A DNA stretch of 64,000 nucleotides, from contig NZ_MWOK01000016.1 in NCBI RefSeq assembly GCF_012932145.1, positions 1-64,000 on the forward strand, written 5' to 3'. The position numbers and the translations under genes were made by a program. Within the stretch, counting starts at the first letter, position 1. Every line of letters begins with the position of its first letter. Positions 31,776 through 39,128 of this stretch are shown piece by piece. The stretch comes from Acidovorax sp. SRB_14. Lineage in GTDB: Bacteria > Pseudomonadota > Gammaproteobacteria > Burkholderiales > Burkholderiaceae_C. The notes below the pieces were generated by a model. It made no database searches. It was not told the origin of the DNA and saw only the letters and a list, made by a program, of their open reading frames with translations.

Positions 31776-32285
31776 GTGCCCCGTTCTGCCCTGCTCCGCC
31801 CGCCCAGTTTTTCCTCCAGCGAATTTCGCGCGGCCCTGGGCATGTTCGCCACCGGCGTGACCATCGTCACGGCGCGCAGCGCCGAGGGCCAGCTGACGGG
31901 GCTCACGGCCAATTCCTTCAATTCGGTGTCGCTCACGCCGCCCCTGGTGCTGTGGAGCCTGGCGCGCAAGGCCGCGTCGCTGCCGGTGTTTGCCGCGGGT
32001 GCGCACTATGCGATCAACGTGCTGGCGGCGCACCAGAAGCCGTTGGCCGAGCGCTTTGCCATGCGCGGCGTGGACCGCTGGGCCGGCGTGGCGCACACGC
32101 CGGGCGAAAACGGCGCGCCGCTGCTCGAAGGCGCGCTGGCCACGTTCGAGTGCTTCAACCGCAGCCGCCACGAAGAGGGCGACCACGTGATCTTCGTCGG
32201 CGAGGTCGAGCGCTGCACGCACCAGGCCGGCGTGCCGCCGCTGCTGTACCACGGCGGGCGCTTCTACACCGAGCACCCGCTCTAG
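31776..32285 (+). CDS. Flavin reductase domain protein
   Basis: A 169-residue FMN-binding split-barrel protein of the flavin reductase family (HpaC/RutF/StyB-like), supplying reduced flavin to a monooxygenase. Family markers: FRAALGMFATGVTIVTA near the start, LTGLTANSFNSVSLTPPLVLWSL, the FAVNVL-like YAINVLAAHQ, and the C-terminal YHGGRFY. A GTG start at 31776 gives the normal length; no ATG exists in this region. No monooxygenase is adjacent. A dispersed repeat begins right after the stop. Confidence 0.9.
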   Translation: MPRSALLRPPSFSSSEFRAALGMFATGVTIVTARSAEGQLTGLTANSFNSVSLTPPLVLWSLARKAASLPVFAAGAHYAINVLAAHQKPLAERFAMRGVDRWAGVAHTPGENGAPLLEGALATFECFNRSRHEEGDHVIFVGEVERCTHQAGVPPLLYHGGRFYTEHPL

Positions 32286-32350
32286 ATTGCTATTGCTTCA
32301 ATAGCTGCAAGCGCTTTGCCAGAAAGCGTTTGAGGCCATTTTGGCCCCAA
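32286..32350 (+). repeat. Dispersed palindromic element, copy 8
   Basis: GCTATTGCTTCAATAGC followed by TGCAAGCGCTTT-spacer-AAAGCGTTTGAGGCCATTTTGGCC, between converging flavin reductase and minE genes; probably acts as a terminator. Confidence 0.85.
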
Positions 32351-32351
32351 G

Positions 32352-32618
32352 CTATCCGCGCGCGGTCTCGGGCAGCTCGATCTTGACTTCGAGCACTTCG
32401 AGGTTGTCCTGGCGCTCCAGGTGCACCTTGATGTCATCGGCGTTGATCGACACGTACTTGGAAATCACGGCCAGCAGCTCGCGCTGCAGCGCGGGTAGGT
32501 AGTCGGGCGCGGCAGCGTTGCGGCCGCTGCGCTCGTGCGCCAGGATGATCTGCAGGCGCTCGCGGGCGACGCTGGCGGTCTTTTTCTTTTCTCCGAGGAG
32601 CAGGGACAGCAGGGACAT
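32352..32618 (-). CDS. minE: Cell division topological specificity factor MinE
   Basis: An 88-residue MinE that stimulates MinD ATPase and drives pole-to-pole oscillation. The N-terminal membrane-targeting [18 protein letters not shown], the anti-MinCD helix ([14 protein letters not shown]) and the topological specificity domain ([19 protein letters not shown]) are intact. It is last in minCDE, six bases after minD. Confidence 0.97.
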   Translation of the reverse strand: MSLLSLLLGEKKKTASVARERLQIILAHERSGRNAAAPDYLPALQRELLAVISKYVSINADDIKVHLERQDNLEVLEVKIELPETARG

Positions 32619-32624
32619 GGCGGC

Positions 32625-33440
32625 TTACCTCCCACCGAAAATGCGCTTGAAGAAACCGGGCTTTTGCGCGTCGGTGAAGCGCAGCGGCTTGTCCTCGCCG
32701 AGGAAGCGGTCGATCACGTCCTTGTAGGCCTCGGCCACGTCGGTGCCATTGAGGTGGATCGCGGGCAGGCCCTGGTTGGACGCCTGCAGCACGGCCTCGG
32801 ACTCGGGGATCACGCCGATGAGCTTGATGCGCAGGATGTCCTGGATGTCGTCGAGCGAGAGCATGTGGCCGTCTTCGACGCGGCCCGGGTTGTAGCGCGT
32901 GATCAGCAGGTGCTCCTGGATCGGCTCGCCACCGTCGATGGCGCGCTGGGTCTTGGAGCCCAGCATGCCCAGGATGCGGTCGGAGTCGCGCACCGACGAC
33001 ACCTCGGGGTTGGTCACCACCAGGGCCTCGTCGGCGAAGTGCATCGCCAGCAGCGCGCCGCTCTCGATGCCGGCGGGCGAGTCGCAGACGATGAAGTCGA
33101 AGTCCATGGCCGCCAGGTCCTTGAGCACCTGGCCCACGCCGTCCTGGGTCAGCGCGTCCTTGTCGCGCGTCTGCGAGGCCGCGAGCACGAACAGGTTGTC
33201 GCTGTTCTTGTCCTTGATCAGCGCCTGGTGCAGGTTGGCGTCGCCCTGGATGACGTTGATGATGTCGTACACCACGCGCCGCTCGCAGCCCATGATGAGG
33301 TCGAGGTTGCGCAGGCCGACGTCAAAGTCGATCACGGCGGTCTTATGGCCGCGCAAGGCGAGGCCCGAGGCAAATGCGGCGCTGGTGGTGGTTTTGCCCA
33401 CGCCACCCTTGCCGGAGGTCACGACGACGATTTTGGCCAT
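32625..33440 (-). CDS. minD: Septum site-determining ATPase MinD
   Basis: A 271-residue deviant-Walker ATPase. GKGGVGKTTT (about 10-19) is the deviant P-loop, DFDVGLRNLD is switch I and DSPAGIE is switch II. The C-terminal amphipathic membrane-targeting helix PGFFKRIFGG is present. MinD recruits MinC to the membrane and is displaced by MinE. The ATG gives the invariant MAKIVVVTSGKGGVGK start; it lies 49 bases after minC. Confidence 0.98.
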   Translation of the reverse strand: MAKIVVVTSGKGGVGKTTTSAAFASGLALRGHKTAVIDFDVGLRNLDLIMGCERRVVYDIINVIQGDANLHQALIKDKNSDNLFVLAASQTRDKDALTQDGVGQVLKDLAAMDFDFIVCDSPAGIESGALLAMHFADEALVVTNPEVSSVRDSDRILGMLGSKTQRAIDGGEPIQEHLLITRYNPGRVEDGHMLSLDDIQDILRIKLIGVIPESEAVLQASNQGLPAIHLNGTDVAEAYKDVIDRFLGEDKPLRFTDAQKPGFFKRIFGGR

Positions 33441-33489
33441 GTGTTGCAAATCCCTTTGGGTTGGTTCAGAAAATCGGAATGCGGGGGGC

Positions 33490-34239
33490 TCACAGCGGCT
33501 CGATGAGCAGCTTCTCGCCCTCCAGGCGCACCTGGGCCGGTTTGCCCACGATGTCGGCAGGAATGGCGACCTCGGTGGTGCGGTAGATGCCGGCAATGGA
33601 GACCAGCTGCGGCTCCATGCAGGTGGTGAAGATGCGCGCGCCGGTGTTGCCGCGCGCGCCGGCGATGGCGCGGCCGCGCAGCGGTGCGTAAACGTGGATG
33701 TTGCCGTCGGCGATCACCTCGGCGCCAAAGCTGACCACGGCCAGCACCACCAGGTCGGCGCCGCGCGCATAGACCTGCTGGCCCGAGCGCAGCGGCTTGT
33801 CGACCACCACGGTGCCGGGGCCCGGCACGGGCACCTCGCGCACCACCTCGACCTCGTGCACTTCGTGGACCACCTCGGGCGGTTCGGTGGGCTCGGCCCG
33901 CGCGGGCGGCGCCTCGGGCGCGGCCGTGAGGCCGGCGGCCAGCGCTGCCGCCATCTGCGCGGGGCTGCCCCCTCGCACTGCCACCGGCACGGTGTGGAAG
34001 CGGCGCAGCAGCGCCACGATGGCCGGGAAGTCTATGGCCTCGTCCGCCTCGCGCACCGGCGCCAGGTCGATCAGCACGGGGTCGTTGTCGAAAAAATCGG
34101 GGGCGTCGGCCATGCGCTGGGCCAGGTCGGTGGCCAGCAGCGCAGCGTCGGCGGACTTGAGCACCACGGCCACCACCGGCAGCGAGGCGCTCTTGAGGTC
34201 AAAGCTGGTGTGCGCGGCGCGCACCGTGTCAACGGCCAT
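33490..34239 (-). CDS. minC: Septum site-determining protein MinC
   Basis: A 249-residue inhibitor of FtsZ polymerisation. The N-terminal domain (about 1-110) is followed by a Pro/Glu/Val-rich linker (about 110-145). The C-terminal beta-helix (about 150-249) has the MinD/septum-binding motif LRSGQQVYARGADLVVLAVVS and the RGNTGARIF turn. First gene of minCDE, transcribed away from the EamA gene at 34352. Confidence 0.95.
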   Translation of the reverse strand: MAVDTVRAAHTSFDLKSASLPVVAVVLKSADAALLATDLAQRMADAPDFFDNDPVLIDLAPVREADEAIDFPAIVALLRRFHTVPVAVRGGSPAQMAAALAAGLTAAPEAPPARAEPTEPPEVVHEVHEVEVVREVPVPGPGTVVVDKPLRSGQQVYARGADLVVLAVVSFGAEVIADGNIHVYAPLRGRAIAGARGNTGARIFTTCMEPQLVSIAGIYRTTEVAIPADIVGKPAQVRLEGEKLLIEPL

Positions 34240-34351
34240 GGATTTGTGGTATTCGAAAGCCGCAAAGTGTACCGTGCGCCCGCCCAGGTCCCGTGTCCGG
34301 GCGTGTCCGTGAGCGGCGCGGCAGCGGCCCGAGGCGCTTGGATAATGCCCC

Positions 34352-35269
34352 ATGCCTTCCCCGCGCAAAAGCCACCTCGACGCCCTCGCCATCGCCCTGC
34401 TGTTGGGCTGCTGCCTGTTCTGGGGCTTCCAGCAGGTGCTGGTCAAGGTCACGGTGGCCGAGGTGGCGCCGGTGTTCCAGGCCTTTGTGCGCTTTGCCAT
34501 CGCGACCGCGGCCGTGGCCGCGTGGTGCCTGTGGCGCGGCGTGCGCCTGGGCCACCGCGGCGACCCGGCCGGCTCGGCGGCCGCCGGGCTGCTCGCCGGG
34601 GCGCTGTTCGCCGCCGAATTCGCCTGCATCTACGTCGGGCTGCACTACACGACGGCCTCGCGGCTCACGGTGTTCCTGTACTGCGCGCCTTTCTGGGTCG
34701 CGCTGCTGCTGCCGCGCTTCGTGCCGGGCGAGCGGCTGCACGGCGGCCAGTGGCTGGGCCTGGCTGCCGCCTTTGCCGGCGTGGGCCTGGCGCTGGGCGA
34801 CGGACTGCTGGGCGGCCAGCGCCCGGCCCTGGCCTGGCTGGGCGACGCGCTGGGCCTGCTGGGCGGGCTGCTGTGGGCGTTGACCACGGCGGTGATCCGC
34901 GCCACGCCGCTGGGGCGCACGGCCCCCGAGAAGCAGTTGCTCTACCAGGTGGCGGTGAGCGCGGCCGCGTTGCCGCTGCTGTCGCTGGCGCTGGGCGAGC
35001 GCTGGAGCCTCGACCTCAGCGCCTTTGCGTGGGCATCGCTGCTGCTGCAGGCGCTGGTCGGCGCCTTTGTCAGCTACCTGGCGTGGATGTGGATGCTGGC
35101 GCACTACCCGGCCACCCGGATCTCGGTGTTCGTGTTTCTCACGCCCGTGTGTGCGCTGCTGTTCGGCGCAGGCTGGCTCGGCGAACCCGCCACGCCGGGG
35201 CTGCTGGTGGCCTTGGCACTGGTGGCGTCAGGCATTGTTCTGGTCAACCGCCGGCCGGCCGCCGCATGA
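34352..35269 (+). CDS. EamA-family (DMT superfamily) transporter
   Basis: A 305-residue inner-membrane protein with ten hydrophobic helices in two EamA repeats. The first opens ALLLGCCLFWGFQQVLVKV (about 14-32); the second ends ISVFVFLTPVCALLFGAGWLGE. It differs from the EamA protein at 7115 in sequence and lacks a shared neighbour. Substrate unknown. It is divergent from minC across 112 bases. Confidence 0.88.
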   Translation: MPSPRKSHLDALAIALLLGCCLFWGFQQVLVKVTVAEVAPVFQAFVRFAIATAAVAAWCLWRGVRLGHRGDPAGSAAAGLLAGALFAAEFACIYVGLHYTTASRLTVFLYCAPFWVALLLPRFVPGERLHGGQWLGLAAAFAGVGLALGDGLLGGQRPALAWLGDALGLLGGLLWALTTAVIRATPLGRTAPEKQLLYQVAVSAAALPLLSLALGERWSLDLSAFAWASLLLQALVGAFVSYLAWMWMLAHYPATRISVFVFLTPVCALLFGAGWLGEPATPGLLVALALVASGIVLVNRRPAAA

Positions 35270-35587
35270 TGGCGCCGGAATGGAGAGAAAACGCCTCCAG
35301 CCGTTGATGGGCAAGCCCAAGAAGCTCCTGGATTGATAGCAACCATTTCCCCGCCGCCGGCCGCAGCAGGCCCGATGCGGGGGTACAGCCGCCCACACGC
35401 CGGGTGGACCCCTCTGTGCCCCTCCAGCGGGGGCTGGCAAGGCAACTGGCGACAATAGGCGCTTTTGCCGGCATGCAGATCGTTTCTCGCCGCATCCCGT
35501 GCACGACTCTGCTTGCGCTTTTGCTGGAACCATGGACACGCCCACCGCCCACATGCTGACGCCTTGCCCCGCCGGTCTGCACCAGCC
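35270..35587. other. Intergenic region before the Crp/Fnr gene
   Basis: 318 bases holding dispersed repeat copy 9 near the left end and the leader of the Crp/Fnr gene. An in-frame ATG at 35465 exists, but the extra 41 residues would be Arg/His-rich and unlike the family. No operator was recognised. Confidence 0.6.
35288..35346 (-). repeat. Dispersed palindromic element, copy 9
   Basis: A diverged copy: AAAACGCCTCCAGCCGTT-spacer-CAAGCCCAAGAAGCTCC then GATTGATAGCAACCATTT, downstream of the EamA gene. Confidence 0.65.
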
Positions 35588-36319
35588 ATGAGCGCCCGTT
35601 CCTCGGACGCGGCTGGGGCCGCTGCTGTGGCGCCCCGAAACTGCGAGCACTGCTCTGCGCAGCCGTCTTGTCCGGCGACCCGCATCCCAGGCCATCCCGC
35701 GGCCGAACTGCAGATCCAGGAACACCCCTTCCGCGCGGGCGATGTGCTGCAGGCGCAAGGCTCGACCTCCACCGCGATCCGCATCGTCAAGTCGGGCGCC
35801 GCCATGCTGTGCCGCGAATCCCGCTACGGCGAGCGCCAGCCCATCGGCATGCTCGGGCGCGGCACGGTGATCGGCAGCTTTGGGCTGCTGGGCCGGCCAA
35901 ATCCGGTCACGCACGTCGGCATTCTGGAAGGCCGTTTTTGCGAGCTGTCCACCGCATCGCTGCGGCGCAGCGGACTGCTCGAAAACCCCGTGTTCCTCGG
36001 CCGCATGTCCGAGGCGATGGCGCAGGCGTTCGAGAGCCATTTCAATTGGTGCCAATTGAGCCACGGTGACGGCGTGGCGCGGCAATTGGCCGGGGCACTG
36101 CTGCACCTGAGCGACCTGCAGCGCAGCCTGCGGGTGCGCCTGCCGAACCAGACCACCCTGGCCGCGCTGCTGGGCACCACCCGCGAATCGATCACGCGCG
36201 CCTTTGCCCGGCTCGAAAAAGACGGCGACGTCAGCCGCAGCGGCCGCTATTACTGCGACCTCCACCTGCCCAGACTGCTGCGGCACAGCACAGCACCGGG
36301 TTCTCCCCCGCTGCACTAG
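35588..36319 (+). CDS. Crp/Fnr-family regulator with FNR-like cysteines and CRP-like recognition helix
   Basis: A 243-residue regulator. N-terminal Cys19, Cys22 and Cys28 have the exact C-x2-C-x5-C spacing of FNR, and Cys118 (GRFCELS) sits where FNR has its fourth ligand, so a [4Fe-4S] oxygen sensor is likely. The cNMP-binding fold covers about 45-125 and a helix-turn-helix about 188-215. The recognition helix reads TTRESITR: Arg199, Glu200 and Arg204 align with the CRP residues that read GTGA, whereas FNR has Val at the first position. A CRP-type GTGA-N6-TCAC site lies 80 bases downstream. The ATG at 35588 fits the family. Confidence 0.85.
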   Translation: MSARSSDAAGAAAVAPRNCEHCSAQPSCPATRIPGHPAAELQIQEHPFRAGDVLQAQGSTSTAIRIVKSGAAMLCRESRYGERQPIGMLGRGTVIGSFGLLGRPNPVTHVGILEGRFCELSTASLRRSGLLENPVFLGRMSEAMAQAFESHFNWCQLSHGDGVARQLAGALLHLSDLQRSLRVRLPNQTTLAALLGTTRESITRAFARLEKDGDVSRSGRYYCDLHLPRLLRHSTAPGSPPLH

Positions 36320-36398
36320 GCCACGGGGCGCGCCGGCACGCGGGGCGCATCGCGGGCCAGGTTGGCGTCGCTTTTTCCGCACAGCGCAGGCGGTCTGC

Positions 36399-36414
36399 GG
36401 TGACATCGATCACA
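36399..36414. promoter_or_regulatory. CRP-type operator between the Crp/Fnr gene and the Aer receptor
   Basis: GGTGACATCGATCACA is GTGA-N6-TCAC, one base from the symmetric TGTGA-N6-TCACA. It lies 145 bases before the receptor start. The adjacent regulator has the matching R-E-x3-R recognition residues. Confidence 0.6.
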
Positions 36415-36558
36415 TCAGCTGCCGTTACAGGGCTGCCGGGTGCAGGCGCGCTATCGCCTGACATGGTCACTTCCCACAATAAATTCCACGCCCCCGGCAC
36501 CGTGCCGGGGCGCGGCGGCTTCTTTGGATGCCCTGAACGTTGACCTGCCCTCTCTCCC

Positions 36559-38109
36559 ATGAAACACAACGGCCCCGTCACGCAGCGCGAGTACCCGGTC
36601 GGCGAGCACGAGACCTTGCTGTCTGCCACCGATCTGCAGGGACGCATCACCTATGCCAACGATGCCTTTATCGCCTGCAGCGGCTTTGAGCGCGACGAGC
36701 TGTATGGCAAAGCCCACAACCTGGTGCGGCACCCCGACATGCCGCCTGCGGCGTTCGACGACATGTGGGCCACCATCCAAAGCGGTCGCACCTGGACGGC
36801 CTTGGTCAAGAACCGCCGCAAGGATGGCGACCACTACTGGGTGCGCGCCAATGCCGCGCCCATCCGCCACCAGGGTGACGTGACAGGCTACCTCTCGGTG
36901 CGCACCCAGCCCGACCGCGACAGCGTAGCCGCGCACGAGGAGGCCTACCGCGAGATCCGCGCGGGAGGCCGAAAGCTCGGCCTGCGGCGCGGCCAGGTGG
37001 TGCGCATCAGCCTGATGGGCTGGTGCGCGCGCTGGCGCTTCGTGTCGCTGGCCATGCGCATGCGCCTGGGGCTGGGGGCCTTGTGGCTGGCGGGCTTGGC
37101 GGGCATGGCGTCGGTGGGGGGGCCTGCGGCATTGCCATGGCCCCCCATGGTGGGCTGGACGCTGGCCGTGCTGCTCAGCGGCTGGTGGCTGCGCACGGCG
37201 GTGCATGGGCCGCTGCAACAGCTCGTGGCGCAAGCGCAAGCCGTGGCCAGCGGCCAGCGCGCCGCACCCTTGTTCCTGCACCGCTGCGACGAGATCGGCG
37301 CGGTGATGCGCGGCATCGAGCAGGCATCGCTGAACCTCATCTCGCTGGTCAGCGACATCCAGGGCAAGGTGGTGCGCCTGCGCACCGCCGCGGACGACCT
37401 GCAGCACGGCAACGATGCACTGGCCCACCACACCCGTGAGGCCGCGGCCAGCCTCGAAGAAACCGCCGCCGCCAACGAACAGCTGGCTGCGACCATCGGC
37501 AGCAACAGCGAGACCGCCGCACAGGCGGCGCAGATGGCGGCGCAAGCGGTACAGGTGGCAGCGCAAAGCGCCGCCATGGTGGCGCAGGCGCAGGAAAACA
37601 TGCGCGGCGTTTCGGCATCGAGCCAGAAGGTGGCCAACATCACCGGCCTGATCGACTCCATTGCGTTCCAGACCAACATCCTCGCACTCAACGCCGCGGT
37701 CGAGGCCGCACGCGCAGGAGCGCAGGGCAAGGGCTTTGCCGTCGTGGCCGCGGAAGTGCGCGCGCTGTCGATCAAGAGCGCGGGCGCTGCCAAGGAGATC
37801 AAGCAGCTCATCGATGCGTCAACCGCGCAGGTCGAGGCGGGCCATCGCACCGTGGCAGCGGCCGGCCACACGCTGACCGAAGCCGTGCAGGTCGTCGAGC
37901 GCGTGGCCACCATGATGGAAGACATCCGCCTGGCCGGCCGGGAGCAGGCGCACGGCGTGGCGCAGATCAACCAGGCGCTCGGCCAACTGGAGCAAATGAC
38001 CCAGCTCAATGCGGTGCAGGTCGAGCACAACGCCCAGCTGAGCCAGGTGCTGGGCGAGCAGGCCCAGCGCCTCGACGAAGCCGCGTCGGTGTTCAGGCAC
38101 GGGCGGTGA
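36559..38109 (+). CDS. aer: PAS-containing methyl-accepting chemotaxis protein, Aer-type aerotaxis receptor
   Basis: A 516-residue receptor without periplasmic domain. An N-terminal PAS domain (about 10-120: LLSATDLQGRITYANDAFIACSGF, NLVRHPDMPPAAFDDMW, YWVRANAAPI) is followed by a paired membrane anchor (about 165-205). A HAMP-like region precedes the signalling hairpin, whose tip reads IDSIAFQTNILALNAAVEAARAG. This is the layout of Aer, which binds FAD and reports redox state. No C-terminal CheR pentapeptide is seen. Its position downstream of a putative oxygen-sensing regulator and operator suggests oxygen-linked expression. Confidence 0.92.
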   Translation: MKHNGPVTQREYPVGEHETLLSATDLQGRITYANDAFIACSGFERDELYGKAHNLVRHPDMPPAAFDDMWATIQSGRTWTALVKNRRKDGDHYWVRANAAPIRHQGDVTGYLSVRTQPDRDSVAAHEEAYREIRAGGRKLGLRRGQVVRISLMGWCARWRFVSLAMRMRLGLGALWLAGLAGMASVGGPAALPWPPMVGWTLAVLLSGWWLRTAVHGPLQQLVAQAQAVASGQRAAPLFLHRCDEIGAVMRGIEQASLNLISLVSDIQGKVVRLRTAADDLQHGNDALAHHTREAAASLEETAAANEQLAATIGSNSETAAQAAQMAAQAVQVAAQSAAMVAQAQENMRGVSASSQKVANITGLIDSIAFQTNILALNAAVEAARAGAQGKGFAVVAAEVRALSIKSAGAAKEIKQLIDASTAQVEAGHRTVAAAGHTLTEAVQVVERVATMMEDIRLAGREQAHGVAQINQALGQLEQMTQLNAVQVEHNAQLSQVLGEQAQRLDEAASVFRHGR

Positions 38110-38252
38110 GGTGCCGAAGGCCTCCCCCGAGGCAGCCTTCGCCCCAGGCGCCCGAGCGTGGGCCAGACCGTGTGTTCTGGCCATTTCCAGCTCCGGCGGC
38201 ACGCGAAGGCCCAGCGAAGCCGGCAGGGTGCAGGCTGGAGAAAGCGCGGGAA

Positions 38253-38882
38253 TCAGAACTTGGGGATGCGGATGCGGCTGATCATCAGCGAGCCCGACAG
38301 CGCAAACAGCAGCACCAGCGGATGCAGCGTGAAGCCACCCACGCGCAGCGCCCCGCCCCACAGCCGATCGCCCACCGCGCCCTGCCAGGCGGCCAGCGCC
38401 AGCAGCGCCACGAGCACGATGGAGGTCGGAATGGGCGTGCCCTCGAAGTATTTGACCTTGCCGGCGCTGTCCGACAGCGCCTCGGCCGTGACGTTGAAGC
38501 GCGCCAGGCGCGAGACGCCGCAGGCGACGAAATACGCCAGCACGATGCGGTCGTACAGCCCCTGCATGCCGCAGCCGTAGGCGATCACGGCGGGCGCAAC
38601 GCCAAACGAGATGACGTCGGCCAGCGAGTCGAGTTCGCGCCCGAGCGTCGAGCTCTGCTGGCGCCAGCGCGCCACGCGGCCGTCGAGCACGTCGAACACC
38701 AGCGCCGCAAGCACCAGCGCGCAGGCGTAGTAGACGTGCGCAACGCGCCCTTCCTGCAGGTACGAGAGCATGGAAAACAGCGCGCCCGTGCCGCACACGG
38801 CGTTGCCCAGCGTCACCCAGTCGGCCAGTTGGAACTCGCGGATCATGGCAAAGCGCTTGGACGCGGTGGACGGGGTCGTCAT
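38253..38882 (-). CDS. pssA: CDP-diacylglycerol-serine O-phosphatidyltransferase
   Basis: A 209-residue membrane enzyme making phosphatidylserine from CDP-diacylglycerol and serine. The CDP-alcohol phosphotransferase motif DG-x2-AR-x8-G-x3-D-x3-D is complete (DGRVARWRQQSSTLGRELDS then LAD, about 69-91). Several hydrophobic helices and the ISFGVAPAVIAYG and VSRLARFNV segments match the short PssA of betaproteobacteria. MTTPSTASKRFAMIREFQLADW is a normal N-terminus; AGGAG precedes it. Confidence 0.92.
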   Translation of the reverse strand: MTTPSTASKRFAMIREFQLADWVTLGNAVCGTGALFSMLSYLQEGRVAHVYYACALVLAALVFDVLDGRVARWRQQSSTLGRELDSLADVISFGVAPAVIAYGCGMQGLYDRIVLAYFVACGVSRLARFNVTAEALSDSAGKVKYFEGTPIPTSIVLVALLALAAWQGAVGDRLWGGALRVGGFTLHPLVLLFALSGSLMISRIRIPKF

Positions 38883-39069
38883 GGTGGAACTCCTGCTGAA
38901 AGGGGGCGCCACGGCGCCGCGGGCTGCGGGCCTGTCGCCTGCCACAGCCCCGGGACCGGGCAGGCGCCGCATGCCACCGATTATGGGGAGGGCCCCCGGC
39001 GCCCGGTGTAGGCCTGGGCCGGGCATTGCCGGGCCGGCGCCGTGCACCGGTCGGGTTCGTGTCTTTTAA

Positions 39070-39128
39070 GCAAAAATGGCCTCCAGCGCTGACGGAGTGT
39101 GCGCTGGCAGCTCTTTTTTCAATAGCAT
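39070..39128 (-). repeat. Dispersed palindromic element, copy 10, overlapping the AACS stop
   Basis: AAAAATGGCCTCCAGCGCTGA-spacer-TGTGCGCTGGCAGCTCTTTTTTC then AATAGC. The acetoacetyl-CoA synthetase stop (TGA) and preceding codons GCTAT lie in its distal arm. Confidence 0.8.

Noticed and set aside
35465-35587. N-terminal extension of the Crp/Fnr protein from ATG at 35465
   Set aside because: Adds 41 Arg/His-rich residues before the conserved cysteine cluster, unlike any FNR relative.
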